A stretch of DNA of 64,000 bases, from NCBI GenBank assembly GCA_037143335.1, contig JBAWZA010000013.1:25367-89366 (forward strand). The letters run 5' to 3'. The translations under genes and the position numbers were made by a program. Each line of letters begins with the position of its first letter. Position 1 is the first letter of the stretch. The DNA is from PALSA-1296 sp037143335 (lineage in GTDB: Bacteria; Bacteroidota; Ignavibacteria; Palsa-1295). Under the pieces are notes generated by a model that was not told the DNA's origin, searched no databases, and worked only from the letters and a program-made list of their open reading frames with translations. Shown here piece by piece: positions 34,071 through 43,883 of the stretch.

Positions 34071-37000
34071 ATGAAACTCGGAGGATATTTGCGGGTAATT
34101 CTTGCCCTTTTTCTATTTGGATTTGCATCAACTTCGGTTGCAGCGCTTCCGAGTATGCGCACAATATATTTTGGCGGAGTTCGCGGTTTTACCTACTACC
34201 CAGCTTCGATGGAAGTGATTGTTGGAGATACGATTCGATTCGTTGGTAACTTTTCTCAACTTCCACTACAAACAATATCACTACCTTCAGCGGCACTGCC
34301 ATTTGGACCAGTGAATGTGGGCGATACATTCTACTATCTCGTTCAGGCCGAAGGGACGTACATCTATCAAAATCCCCAGTATGCGCCTATCGGAATGCGT
34401 GGAAGTTTTCATGCTTCGAAACCACAACTTGGGTTAACAAATGACGGGCGCGAATTTTTCTTGGGGATGCTTTATCCCTCGTATAATTTTGTTTCAGGTG
34501 CTTATGTCAAGCCCGACTTCAGAGTGTTCGCATTGCTTTCTACTTACTACGATAACGATGTAAGTGTGAGTTACTTTAACTCCAACGGCACAGAGACTAC
34601 ACCGCAGAAATATCACATCACCAAAGGCAGTTCGCTAAAACTTCCGCTCCTGGTTTCGATGATGCAGATGGATACTGCCTCCGATGTAACTGCTTATAGA
34701 TCTTGTCATATTCGTTCGACATACCCTCTCACAGTTTATTACATCAGTCTGGGTGTATGCTCAGGAGGCTCGTATCTGGCGTTACCTTTGATGGGTCTCG
34801 GAAAAAAATATGTCGCCGCCTCGTTCAACGATAACCCAGGCAACGGAGCGCTAATCGGGACAGTAAATACGAGCGGTTACTTGCCAACGCAGTTGGATTA
34901 TGCCGGTGGGGAAGTACTCGTGATCGGCACCGAACCAGAGACTGTAGTAAAGATCACACCGACGTGCACCACTTCTACTGGGCACGTTGCGCTTCGACCA
35001 TATACGATCTCACTTTCGCGCGGAGAGTGCTACCTTGTGCGAAGCCCGGGACAAAATGAGGACTGCGATCTTTCAGGTACGACTATCGAAGCTTCGCGAC
35101 CAGTGTCGGTGATAAGTGGGCATGAGAATGCCGCGCTCGGAGGTGTTGATCCATACTCACTGGAAGCGCGCGATTTCATGATCGAACAAATGACGCCAGT
35201 AGAATTTTGGGATTCGACTGGATTTATTTCGGTGCCGCTTCCTGAACCTACACCAGCTCCGACCGAAGGCGTTGGCGATACATACCGAATTTATGTAAGC
35301 GGTGGCTCGGCAGCGAAAACGCATGTTGACGTCGTCGGAGTGAGTGGCGGATATGATCTGAGTGCGCGGGGACTCACGGCACCGCCACAACTTAGTGGCA
35401 TAGATGAGCCAGTGGAGATCAATGCGACGGATGGAAAAAAAATTGCTGTTATGCAATACGATGAACGGTCGCAACTCGGTCAGCAAGGACCGTGGCCGTG
35501 TCCGAGTATGATGACCGTAGTCCCAAAATCGAGATGGAAAACTTCGTATTTCTTTTCGATGCCCGGAAGAACGAATGAAGAACAGACCTCACTGACAGCA
35601 ATTTTTGTGAATGTGATCTCCCCTGATATTAGTGGTATCAAAGTAAAAATTAACGGTGGACCGGTAAAATCTCTTTCTACGATAGATCGCTTTGCAAATT
35701 TTACGAATGTTTCGAAGACCTATCCGGAGTTGAAGGGTTCGCAATATCTTTTTATTGCGAATTATCCTGCGTATCAATTTTTCTCGGATGATCCGTTCAT
35801 GGTGTATTACTCATGTACACAATATTTTCAACCCGATCCGACGCATGGTCAGAGTGACTACGCCAACTTCTACGATGAATATGCTTCCCCAGCAGGAATG
35901 CAACTCAACACGGGTACGACTCCACATTTTGCAATAGACACTCAATTGTCCTGTGCTGGCTGGCATATCTGTGTTCGCGATACTGGCGCCAACGATCCCG
36001 GAATTAAAGCTGTCATGCTCGTGGACGATCCCGATGGAGTGTATTTTCAAGTCCCGAATGCACGCCCGTTAAATGTCGCGCTTGATAGCCTCTCTAATAA
36101 TTTTAGTCATGGGGACTTGATTCCCGCTTGGCACTCCAATGCGAATTATTGCTTTGATGTAAAAATTCGCGATCACCTCTCTCCGAGCGATGCGACTGTG
36201 GCAATCGTTGATAATTTTGGGAATATACAAATTCTACACCTAACTGGATCTGCACCGTCACTAAAAATTATTACTCAACCATTCTCTGGCAACGATGATA
36301 GCCTTGCATTTCCGTTGGATAAGATTGGAGATACAGTCCGTGCAACTGTTACGATAAAAAATCTCGCAAATGTTGGGGCGACTGCGCTTGAGATTGATTC
36401 AGTGAGCTTTATGAAGCACTATCCCGAGTTCTTGGTGAATGCGCTTTCGGTACCGTTACCATTCAGGATTCAACCGGGTGATTCACTTACGATACAAATA
36501 TCTTTTACCGCACGGGACTCGAATCGTTTGATTGATTCGCTTGTCATCCATTCGACGTGTTCATCAATTTTCATCACGTTGAATGCTCGAGGCGCGAGCG
36601 GACTCATTGATGCGCGCGACATGAATTTTAGTGTCGTTAATATTAATGACACACTTTGTAAAGATGTCACTCTGCGCAATGTCGGTACTGCTCCATTAAC
36701 GCTCTCAAGCAATTATTCAATTATCAATCCCGAAAATTTTTCAATCGCGCCGAAGTCCGCAAGCCTTTTTCCATTGCGACTTGATCCGGGTGCCAGCAAG
36801 AAAATTGGGATCTGTTTTCATCCAACAAGTAAAGGCACGTTCGTCGGGAAAATTATTTGGGATAATGATCTCTTCGATTATTTCAAACACTCCGTCAAGG
36901 ATTTCTCTGATCTGACTGGCACTGCTGTACCTCTGGCAGGAGTTGAGATGCAAATGCCCGACAACGAGTTGACAATTTATCCAAATCCTTCCAGATCTGG

Positions 37001-37214
37001 GTTTACTCGTATTACTATCCCATCAAGATTTAGTGGTTTAGCTATCTTGGAGATATATGATGTCTTAGGCAGAGAAGTGTACCATCGGCAACTGAGTGAA
37101 GGAGAAAAAAATATTACAGTGCCGACGCGTAATTTGCCGGATGGCATGTATTCCGTTAGAGTAACGAATAATCGTGAAGTCCTCTCTGTACAGTTCGAGA
37201 TCGTGAAGCTGTAG
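34071..37214 (+). CDS. Large secreted T9SS protein with IgGFc-binding-like domain
   Basis: This 1047-residue exported protein has a signal peptide at 1-25 (LALFLFGFASTSVAAL). Residues about 28-115 look cupredoxin-like (VIVGDTIRFVGNFSQLPLQT, then GTYIYQNPQYAPIGMRGSFHA). A long domain from about 120 to 510 (GREFFLGMLYPSY, YPLTVYYISLGVCSGGSYLALP, RPVSVISGHENAALG) resembles the bacterial IgGFc-binding N-terminal domain. Two ASH/choice-of-anchor-like domains follow (TIKNLANVGATALEIDSVS, TLRNVGTAPLTLSSNYSI). The end is a complete T9SS type A sorting domain (LTIYPNPSRSGFTRITI, LEIYDVLGREVYH, PDGMYSVRVTNN). Probably a surface adhesin-like protein (inference). Confidence 0.85.
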   Translation: MKLGGYLRVILALFLFGFASTSVAALPSMRTIYFGGVRGFTYYPASMEVIVGDTIRFVGNFSQLPLQTISLPSAALPFGPVNVGDTFYYLVQAEGTYIYQNPQYAPIGMRGSFHASKPQLGLTNDGREFFLGMLYPSYNFVSGAYVKPDFRVFALLSTYYDNDVSVSYFNSNGTETTPQKYHITKGSSLKLPLLVSMMQMDTASDVTAYRSCHIRSTYPLTVYYISLGVCSGGSYLALPLMGLGKKYVAASFNDNPGNGALIGTVNTSGYLPTQLDYAGGEVLVIGTEPETVVKITPTCTTSTGHVALRPYTISLSRGECYLVRSPGQNEDCDLSGTTIEASRPVSVISGHENAALGGVDPYSLEARDFMIEQMTPVEFWDSTGFISVPLPEPTPAPTEGVGDTYRIYVSGGSAAKTHVDVVGVSGGYDLSARGLTAPPQLSGIDEPVEINATDGKKIAVMQYDERSQLGQQGPWPCPSMMTVVPKSRWKTSYFFSMPGRTNEEQTSLTAIFVNVISPDISGIKVKINGGPVKSLSTIDRFANFTNVSKTYPELKGSQYLFIANYPAYQFFSDDPFMVYYSCTQYFQPDPTHGQSDYANFYDEYASPAGMQLNTGTTPHFAIDTQLSCAGWHICVRDTGANDPGIKAVMLVDDPDGVYFQVPNARPLNVALDSLSNNFSHGDLIPAWHSNANYCFDVKIRDHLSPSDATVAIVDNFGNIQILHLTGSAPSLKIITQPFSGNDDSLAFPLDKIGDTVRATVTIKNLANVGATALEIDSVSFMKHYPEFLVNALSVPLPFRIQPGDSLTIQISFTARDSNRLIDSLVIHSTCSSIFITLNARGASGLIDARDMNFSVVNINDTLCKDVTLRNVGTAPLTLSSNYSIINPENFSIAPKSASLFPLRLDPGASKKIGICFHPTSKGTFVGKIIWDNDLFDYFKHSVKDFSDLTGTAVPLAGVEMQMPDNELTIYPNPSRSGFTRITIPSRFSGLAILEIYDVLGREVYHRQLSEGEKNITVPTRNLPDGMYSVRVTNNREVLSVQFEIVKL

Positions 37215-37219
37215 CGAGA

Positions 37220-37657
37220 TTAGAACGGGTGACTATCGAGGAATTCTTGCAAAATAATTCTCGCCGCTTCTTCATCGTGCCGATATTTCTCCTCGCGTTT
37301 TGATTTAGACCAACCCTGTTCAGCAATATTTGCTTGTGCCATGATGGATGTGAGTCTTTCGTCATGAAGGAAGTGCTCTATTCCTTTTACATCCAATTTC
37401 TCAAATAGTTTATCGGCGAAAGCTCTGACGGACGTTGTGAATTCACTGTCAGTGCCTCCTAAGGTGCGTGGTAGCCCAACAATAACGCAACCAACTTGCT
37501 CCTTCTCGACGAGGGCAAGAATTTCTTTTTGCAGGCGATTTGTATTTTCAAAAAAGCCAATCGGTCGTGCCAGCATTCGCAGTTCATCACTGATCGCTAA
37601 CCCGACACGTTTCGATCCGTAGTCAATAGCAAGAATTTTTTTCCGACCTTCGATCAC
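37220..37657 (-). CDS. ruvX: Holliday junction resolvase-like protein RuvX (YqgF)
   Basis: This 145-residue RNase H-fold nuclease is associated with pre-16S rRNA 5'-end processing and Holliday junctions. Seen: ILAIDYGSKRVGLAISDE with the first catalytic Asp, VGLPRTLGGTDSE, FLHDERLTS and the C-terminal HDEEAARIILQEFL with the last acidic residue. It overlaps the relA/spoT stop by 4 bases and ends the operon. Confidence 0.95.
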   Translation of the reverse strand: MIEGRKKILAIDYGSKRVGLAISDELRMLARPIGFFENTNRLQKEILALVEKEQVGCVIVGLPRTLGGTDSEFTTSVRAFADKLFEKLDVKGIEHFLHDERLTSIMAQANIAEQGWSKSKREEKYRHDEEAARIILQEFLDSHPF

Positions 37658-39912
37658 TCTTCGTACCTCTCTGAAGTTGTAACCCCGCGAACATGTCGGA
37701 GTTTTTCAAGAAGCCTACTGAGATGATACGTATTTTTCACATACACAGTCATCTTGCCATCAAACATTTTATCGGCAGTATCAATGCTGAAGGAGCGAAT
37801 GTTTGTATTGTTATAACTTGAGATGACATGCGTGAGGTCGCTTATCATTCCCGGGCGATCTTCGCCGTAGATGCGAATACCTACCAAGAAATCAGCTCCC
37901 TCATCAGTGCTCGGCCATTCAACATCAATAAGTCGTTCGCTTCGTTCGTCAAGTTGCATCTGAATAGCGTTATGACAATTGCGACGATGAATTTTCACAC
38001 CTTGACCAATAGTGATAATCCCGACGACATCATCGCCGGGGACAGGGGTGCAACACTTTGCATAACTATAGAGCAAATCATCACGCTTTCCTTGAATAAG
38101 AATCCCTGCTTGCTTTCGCGATTCTTCAAGGTATGGGACTTCGTTCGATCCGCCAATGTCATCCTTCTTCTCCGTTGCGCCTGGTTTGAGCCAATCACGA
38201 ATTTTCAGAATTAGTTCATCGAGTTCAATTCTTGACTCGGCGATAGCAAGGTGTAGTTTGCCGATATTGCCCCACGTAGTAGAGCCTGCAAATTTTGTGA
38301 GCGTATCGTCATTAATATGAAGCTTTGCTTTTGCAAGTCGCTTTTGAAGCAGGTCCTTTCCATCGTCTATCTTTTCGCGTTGGTCTTCATTCAAAAATTT
38401 GCGAATGAGATTCCGGGCTTTGTGCGTTACCACAAACTTTTCCCAATCAGGATTCGGCGTTTGATTCTTCGAGGTGATTATCTCGACTTGATTACCGGAA
38501 ACAAGTTTGGTATGCAGTGGTACAATCTTGCCATTCACTTTCGCACCAATGGTGCGAAGCCCAACCTGTGTATGGATTTCAAAAGCAAAGTCAATGATGG
38601 TAGAATTCTTCGGGAGAATTTTAAGATCGCCCTTCGGGGTAAAAACATAAATCTCATCTTGATAAAGATTAAGCTTAAAGCTCTCCATCAAGGCTTTCGG
38701 CGCATCGTCACCGTGTTGCTCGAAAACATCTGATACCCACTTAACCCATTCCTCGATTTCAGGATCAGTCTTGGTGATATTCTCTTTATATTTCCAATGC
38801 GCAGCTACGCCTTTCTCGGCGATTTCGTGCATGGACTTCGTCCGAATCTGAACCTCAACCATTTTGCCCGTTGGACCAATGACCGTCGTATGGATGGATT
38901 GATATCCGTTCTTTTTTGGAACAGAAATATAATTTTTGAAACGCTCAGGTACAGGAGTATAGATTGATGAGACTATCCCATAGACCGAGAAGCAATCATT
39001 GTCATTTTTTGTATCAATGATTATACGTACCGCGAATAAATCATAGAGATCTTCGACCCGTTTGCCGAGCCGGATCATTTTATTATAGATAGAAAAAATA
39101 TGTTTGGGTCGTCCGACAATTTCGAATTTGTATCCTTCACTAATCAACTCCTCTTTGATCGGCTCGACAACATCAGAAATATAGTTCTCGCGCTCGACTC
39201 GTGTCTCGACAAGTACCTTGCGGATATTATCGTAGGCTTCGCGATTGAGTACTTTGAATGAAAGATCCTCAAGCTCCCATTTTACTTTTGCAAGACCAAA
39301 GCGATGCGCGAACGGCGCATAAATATCAAGCGTCTCTTTGGCAAGCCGAAGTTGTCGCTCTGGCGAAAGGTATTCAATCGTCCGCATATTGTGCAGACGG
39401 TCAGCGAATTTGATGAGCATCACTCGAACATCATCCACCATCGAAAGCATGAGCTTGCGGTAACTCTCAGCTTGGGTGATTTCTCGCGACTTAAAAATAT
39501 CGGTGATCTTCGTTGCGCCATCAACGATGCCTGCAACTTCATCGCCAAATTCTTCCCGAATTTCTTCGAGGCTGTAGGCAGTGTCTTCGACGACATCGTG
39601 AAGAAGTGCACATGCTACGGAAATGTCATCGAGCGGAATTTCCTGCGCGACAATCATCGAGACAGCGAAGGGATGAATGAAATATGGCTCACCAGAGGCA
39701 CGGCGGTCATTCTTGTGGGCATCGAAACAAAGGCGCACCGCCTTTGTCACCATCGCCTCGTCAACGTTTTTTAGATTTTTTCTACAAGCTTCAAGAAGCT
39801 CTTGAAGTTTCTCTTCGTAGAAAGTCTCATCAAGATTTCGTCCCGCAATTTCAGCATTGCTTTCAAAAAGCGAGGACTCGAGGCTATCACTGAGTGGGAT
39901 AGGGGATTCCAT
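37654..39912 (-). CDS. relA/spoT: Bifunctional (p)ppGpp synthetase/hydrolase (RSH)
   Basis: This 752-residue long RSH enzyme makes and degrades the starvation alarmone (p)ppGpp. The HD hydrolase domain has RASGEPYFIHP, ACALLHDVVEDTAY and KFADRLHNMRTIEYL, so hydrolysis looks intact. The synthetase domain has YDLFAVRIII, KNGYQSIHTTVIGPTG and VEVQIRTKSMHEIAEKGVAAHWKYK. A TGS domain (IYVFTPKGDLKILPKNST), a zinc-finger-like region (AKCCTPVPGDDVVG) and a C-terminal ACT domain follow. It is 3 bases downstream of the TatD/OMP gene. Confidence 0.96.
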   Translation of the reverse strand: MESPIPLSDSLESSLFESNAEIAGRNLDETFYEEKLQELLEACRKNLKNVDEAMVTKAVRLCFDAHKNDRRASGEPYFIHPFAVSMIVAQEIPLDDISVACALLHDVVEDTAYSLEEIREEFGDEVAGIVDGATKITDIFKSREITQAESYRKLMLSMVDDVRVMLIKFADRLHNMRTIEYLSPERQLRLAKETLDIYAPFAHRFGLAKVKWELEDLSFKVLNREAYDNIRKVLVETRVERENYISDVVEPIKEELISEGYKFEIVGRPKHIFSIYNKMIRLGKRVEDLYDLFAVRIIIDTKNDNDCFSVYGIVSSIYTPVPERFKNYISVPKKNGYQSIHTTVIGPTGKMVEVQIRTKSMHEIAEKGVAAHWKYKENITKTDPEIEEWVKWVSDVFEQHGDDAPKALMESFKLNLYQDEIYVFTPKGDLKILPKNSTIIDFAFEIHTQVGLRTIGAKVNGKIVPLHTKLVSGNQVEIITSKNQTPNPDWEKFVVTHKARNLIRKFLNEDQREKIDDGKDLLQKRLAKAKLHINDDTLTKFAGSTTWGNIGKLHLAIAESRIELDELILKIRDWLKPGATEKKDDIGGSNEVPYLEESRKQAGILIQGKRDDLLYSYAKCCTPVPGDDVVGIITIGQGVKIHRRNCHNAIQMQLDERSERLIDVEWPSTDEGADFLVGIRIYGEDRPGMISDLTHVISSYNNTNIRSFSIDTADKMFDGKMTVYVKNTYHLSRLLEKLRHVRGVTTSERYEE

Positions 39913-39915
39913 ACG

Positions 39916-40959
39916 CTATTTCCTCGCAACGGTGAACCATCCGAAATAGAGCGATACACCGAGGTTGAGATGTGTGAAGACGATTGGATCATCAGGAGTA
40001 CTGAAATCGAATCCTTGCGGCGGAGTTTCACCGGAAAAAAGAAATGCCGCACCGATTTGGGCGAAAGGAGTAAGGATAAAGTTATCGCCAAGCTCGAAAT
40101 CATATCGAGCACCGAAAAGTGTCATTATGCCACCTCTGGTAAAAGAAGCCTTATACGTTTGATTTGCGCCAATCACAGGCGGCGCTCCAGTAAGGGAGGA
40201 ATCGACAGTATGATATTCTTGCGTATTTCTAATTGTCGTTCGAAGGTATCCCAGTCCTATATAAAATTTAAGTGGGCTTCGGGGATTTACAACGAAGCGT
40301 AAATCGAAATCTAAAAATGTCGTTGCCATCTCTTCGTGAGTCGGCACTAAATAGTGCTTTGGTGGCAGTGATCCAACGGGCGGTGCTGTTAGATCAGATT
40401 TGTACAGACCATCGCGAGTAAGATCATCATTGAAAGCGAACGAGCTATACGAAAAATCGAAATCAATCCCGCGAGTTATGGCAGTACCAATAGAAAACGA
40501 ACTTGCAAATACCGATGTCGGCGCAAGTGATAGCCGATTCAATTGGGTAACAGCCGATACATTTCCAATGCCACCACCGGCGCCTATACCAATTGCTTTC
40601 CATACTATTGGAGTCTTGAGGCGTTCGCGGTAACGCTCTTCGTCAGCTAATTTTTCGACAGCTCTGATAGAGTCTCTTCTATTCTGCTCCATCGCAGCTC
40701 GAATCTGTTCCTCTTGTTCATGTTGCGCTGTTCGGATGGAGTCCCGGCGACGTTCTTCTTGGGCGCGAAGTAATTCATCGCGTTGCTTCTTAATAATCTC
40801 TTCGGCTTCGCGACGGTCACGTGTCAAGACTGAGTCAGGTGGTTTTCCTCCGACCTGAGCATGGATAGTGGTTACTGCTATCGAAGACACAATCATTAGC
40901 AACACTGCCAGTAGTGTTGGCAAAAAAAGTCTTTTGGCGTTCTGCGTTGTCAACGTCAT
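39916..40959 (-). CDS. Possible separate outer-membrane protein from internal start
   Basis: Starting at ATG 40959, the last residues of the TatD domain become a classic signal-peptide n-region (MTLTTQNAKRLF) followed by the hydrophobic core and the HAQ cleavage site, giving a 347-residue precursor. The mature part has a coiled coil (about 50-115, EEIIKKQRDELLRAQEERRR) and beta strands typical of an 8-strand OmpA-like barrel (FSIGTAITRGIDFDFSYSSF, LKFYIGLGYLRTTIRN, FGARYDFELGDNF). Overlaps and shares the frame of the fused entry. Confidence 0.5.
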   Translation of the reverse strand: MTLTTQNAKRLFLPTLLAVLLMIVSSIAVTTIHAQVGGKPPDSVLTRDRREAEEIIKKQRDELLRAQEERRRDSIRTAQHEQEEQIRAAMEQNRRDSIRAVEKLADEERYRERLKTPIVWKAIGIGAGGGIGNVSAVTQLNRLSLAPTSVFASSFSIGTAITRGIDFDFSYSSFAFNDDLTRDGLYKSDLTAPPVGSLPPKHYLVPTHEEMATTFLDFDLRFVVNPRSPLKFYIGLGYLRTTIRNTQEYHTVDSSLTGAPPVIGANQTYKASFTRGGIMTLFGARYDFELGDNFILTPFAQIGAAFLFSGETPPQGFDFSTPDDPIVFTHLNLGVSLYFGWFTVARK

Positions 40960-41688
40960 TATTTCTTGAATATCCTTCTTTTTTATCTCTGCAATTTTTT
41001 TTGCGACAAGTCCGACGTATTCGGGCATATTACGTTTGCCACGATAGGGAACGGGTGCAAGGTAAGGTGAATCGGTTTCTATAAGCATTCTATCGTCAGG
41101 AGTCTCCAGGACAACATCGCTTAATTTCGAATTCTTGAACGTAATATTACCCGTATAACTAACACAAAAACCAAGCGAAACGGCTCTTTTCATTTGCTCA
41201 ACCGTACCGGAAAAACAGTGAAATTGACCGAAATTATCGGCATTGTCACTTTTTTTATAATACCTTCCCAGGATTTCAATTGTTTCATCAATGGAATCGC
41301 GGGTATGAATAATAATTGGCTTCCGCAGTTTTTGTGCCAGTTGTATCTGCTCCCCAAATGCTTTTATTTGCTGATCCTTCGGGCAAAAATCGTAGAAATA
41401 ATCCAATCCGATTTCCCCAATCGCGACGATTTTCTTGTTCGTTTCGACTTCTGCCATGATTCTATCACGTACGCCCTCATTCCACTCGGCGGCACTATGA
41501 GGATGAATCCCTAACCCACAGAAAATATTTTCATGCTCATTGGCAATTCGGAGGGTGGCATCAAAACTCTGGAAATCAATTGCGGGGACGATAAAATGCG
41601 ATACTCCTGCCCGCATCGCATCAGCAATAGCCTTCTCGCGGTCGGAGTCGAACTGCTCTGTTTGGATATGACAATGTGTATCTATCAT
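39916..41688 (-). CDS. tatD: TatD-family nuclease fused in frame to an outer-membrane protein
   Basis: One open frame of 590 residues (from ATG 41688, MIDTHCHIQ) encodes two unlike proteins. Residues 1-255 form a complete TatD metal-dependent DNase: DTHCH at 3-7, GLGIHPH, GEIGLDYFYD, IIHTRD, HCFSG and ETDSPYLAPVPYRGKRN. Where TatD proteins normally end (TTQNAKRLF) the frame runs directly into a signal peptide (LPTLLAVLLMIVSSIAVTTIHAQ), a charged coiled coil rich in EERRRDSIR and a beta-barrel tail. ATG 40959 could start the second part alone. Either an in-frame fusion or two products from one frame. Confidence 0.85.
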   Translation of the reverse strand: MIDTHCHIQTEQFDSDREKAIADAMRAGVSHFIVPAIDFQSFDATLRIANEHENIFCGLGIHPHSAAEWNEGVRDRIMAEVETNKKIVAIGEIGLDYFYDFCPKDQQIKAFGEQIQLAQKLRKPIIIHTRDSIDETIEILGRYYKKSDNADNFGQFHCFSGTVEQMKRAVSLGFCVSYTGNITFKNSKLSDVVLETPDDRMLIETDSPYLAPVPYRGKRNMPEYVGLVAKKIAEIKKKDIQEIMTLTTQNAKRLFLPTLLAVLLMIVSSIAVTTIHAQVGGKPPDSVLTRDRREAEEIIKKQRDELLRAQEERRRDSIRTAQHEQEEQIRAAMEQNRRDSIRAVEKLADEERYRERLKTPIVWKAIGIGAGGGIGNVSAVTQLNRLSLAPTSVFASSFSIGTAITRGIDFDFSYSSFAFNDDLTRDGLYKSDLTAPPVGSLPPKHYLVPTHEEMATTFLDFDLRFVVNPRSPLKFYIGLGYLRTTIRNTQEYHTVDSSLTGAPPVIGANQTYKASFTRGGIMTLFGARYDFELGDNFILTPFAQIGAAFLFSGETPPQGFDFSTPDDPIVFTHLNLGVSLYFGWFTVARK

Positions 41689-41696
41689 CAAGGGGA

Positions 41697-43883
41697 TCAA
41701 AAATTCGTTTCGACTCTGAATGAAAAATTTCGTATCGGTGCAAGGTTACCTACGATTTCTACGTAATAATAATTCAAAAGATTCTGTACCTGCAAGCTCA
41801 ATGTAATCGGCATTTCGTTGAACCACTTCAGTTTATAGGCTATTCGGGCATCCCAGATGTAGGCATCAGTAAGTTGATCGCCATTTGGTACTTGCTGGAT
41901 GAGTATTGGGTCAACTGATTCATACCGTGAGATATACCGAAAATCGGAAGACAAGTTGAGATGTCCAATATTCGTTTCGACCCGTGATTGAAATAAATGT
42001 CGAGGGCGGAAATTCAAGATTTGTTTTGTTGTGCGGTCTCGGGGGAATACGTATGTATAGCCAAGTCGGAATAACAAATCTTCGCTCGTTAGCGGGTAAA
42101 TTTCGATAACCTCTTCATGTCCGAAAAGATCCGCGGCAGTGAGGTTGTTAAATTGAATAACTGCCACGCCACGCTGCGTAATGAATTGCGCCTCAATCAG
42201 ATGATCGAACGATGAATAAAAAATGGCACCATCAAGAAAGAAATGTTCTGAGCGATAACTTCCGCCAAGCTCTGCTGAATAACTTTTCTCGGGAATGAGT
42301 GTCGGATTTGGTACAACGTGAAAACCGCTGAACGTTTGATCAATATATTTTTCCCCGATAGTAGGCGATCGGAAACCGCCGCCTATCGAAGTGCGAAACG
42401 TAAGGTCAGAAGTGAGGTTGAGCGTTGCGCCGAATTTAGGAGAAATACTTCCGATTGTTCCAGAGTCGTCATAGTTTACTGCATCACCTCGCAAGCCGAG
42501 AGTGAGAATGAGTGGTGAGAGTTTATATTCAGCTTGAGCAAATCCGCCGTACGTAATGCCGTGGTGAAGTTGGTAGAGATCAGAGGATACCGATTGATAT
42601 TGCCCGACAAGTCCAGAAGTTAAGAATAAAGAGTCGGCAATGTCGGTATTTGATTGCACATCGAGGGAATAATTAGCGGCGCTTGAGTGGGGTCCCGCGG
42701 TCGAGCCGGGGACGGAAGCATCGGTAGTGAAATTTGTGAAGAGCGCGCTCGCTTTTGAACTCAATACAAAATGTTCGCTGAGAATACTCTCGAGCGATGC
42801 AAGGATATTCCCCTTGAACGAATGAATTCGTCCGTTGACTGCACCAAGTGAATCGGCGGGTAACAGTGCATGATTGAGATCTTTCCAGTACAAGAATCCT
42901 CCGTGATTTTCATTGGCTAAAAGCACACTTGCTTCGAACCGATCATGCGAAGAAAGTGGCGTGGTCAGTTTTGCGAAGCCACTTGATTTATAGGAGTCAT
43001 CACCTAACCTATATCCTTCATTTCGTTTGAATGACATACTCCCAAGAATTCCTGTTTCGCCCACAGAGCCTGTTGCTCCGCCTTCGAGAAAAGCGAACCT
43101 ACTTTGCAAACCGGGTACTTTCCATTCTGAATATTTGACGTTATCATACGCACCAATCGCCGCACTAAGTCTTCCGTGAAAATAATCTTCGGGTTTGCGT
43201 GTGATTACATTGATCACACCGCCAAGTGCGTTGGAGCCATATAGTGCCGAGCCTGCACCTTTGACCACTTCGATGCGATCAATGTTCATGATCGGGAGTG
43301 CATCAAATTTTATATCACCGTTATCGCCCGATAAAAATGGCATTCCATCCAGAAGAAATAAGACCCTCGATCCAACGGAGCGCGCGTATCCCGAGGAGCC
43401 ACGAATGTTTATCTGAGATTCTGTTACCGAAACACCTGGGATATAACGCAGGATGTGGTCTGCGGCTTCAGGTGAACGCTCAGTAATTTCCTCGTTGCGA
43501 ACTACACTGACAGAAATAGGCACATCCTGGACGGCAGTGGTGTGGCGTTGTGCCGTGACAATAACATCTTCACCTCGGAGAGGTTGTTGTGTCAGGTAGA
43601 AAATGTACGGGAAGAAATCATTTTGGTATTCAATGATTGTATCACGATATCCGAGCGCACTCATCCGAAAAAATTCACCGAACTGAATGCTCATGTTAAA
43701 CTCACCACTTACTTTCGAAGACTGTTTACGGAGTGAGTGCTTTTCTGAATTCAAGACTTCGATGGATGCACCTGCTATTGGCTCATGCGTTTTCTTATCT
43801 AAAACGGTGCCGTGAATACTCGTTGACTGCGCCGAAGCAGATCCAATAGGTAGGAGCAGCGATATGAATACAATGAACCTCAT
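41697..43883 (-). CDS. TonB-dependent outer-membrane receptor
   Basis: This 728-residue receptor takes up a bulky ligand (siderophore, cobalamin or similar) across the outer membrane using TonB energy. It has a signal peptide (MRFIVFISLLLPIGSASAQ), then a carboxypeptidase-like regulatory domain at about 23-95 (GTVLDKKTHEPIAGASIEVL), a plug (EDVIVTAQR, ILRYIPGVSVTESQINIRG, DRIEVVKGAGSALYGSNALGG) and a 22-strand-type barrel ending in FSFRVETNF with terminal Phe. Ligand not predictable. It overlaps the lipoprotein gene by 4 bases and precedes the TatD fusion by 8. Confidence 0.95.
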   Translation of the reverse strand: MRFIVFISLLLPIGSASAQSTSIHGTVLDKKTHEPIAGASIEVLNSEKHSLRKQSSKVSGEFNMSIQFGEFFRMSALGYRDTIIEYQNDFFPYIFYLTQQPLRGEDVIVTAQRHTTAVQDVPISVSVVRNEEITERSPEAADHILRYIPGVSVTESQINIRGSSGYARSVGSRVLFLLDGMPFLSGDNGDIKFDALPIMNIDRIEVVKGAGSALYGSNALGGVINVITRKPEDYFHGRLSAAIGAYDNVKYSEWKVPGLQSRFAFLEGGATGSVGETGILGSMSFKRNEGYRLGDDSYKSSGFAKLTTPLSSHDRFEASVLLANENHGGFLYWKDLNHALLPADSLGAVNGRIHSFKGNILASLESILSEHFVLSSKASALFTNFTTDASVPGSTAGPHSSAANYSLDVQSNTDIADSLFLTSGLVGQYQSVSSDLYQLHHGITYGGFAQAEYKLSPLILTLGLRGDAVNYDDSGTIGSISPKFGATLNLTSDLTFRTSIGGGFRSPTIGEKYIDQTFSGFHVVPNPTLIPEKSYSAELGGSYRSEHFFLDGAIFYSSFDHLIEAQFITQRGVAVIQFNNLTAADLFGHEEVIEIYPLTSEDLLFRLGYTYVFPRDRTTKQILNFRPRHLFQSRVETNIGHLNLSSDFRYISRYESVDPILIQQVPNGDQLTDAYIWDARIAYKLKWFNEMPITLSLQVQNLLNYYYVEIVGNLAPIRNFSFRVETNF

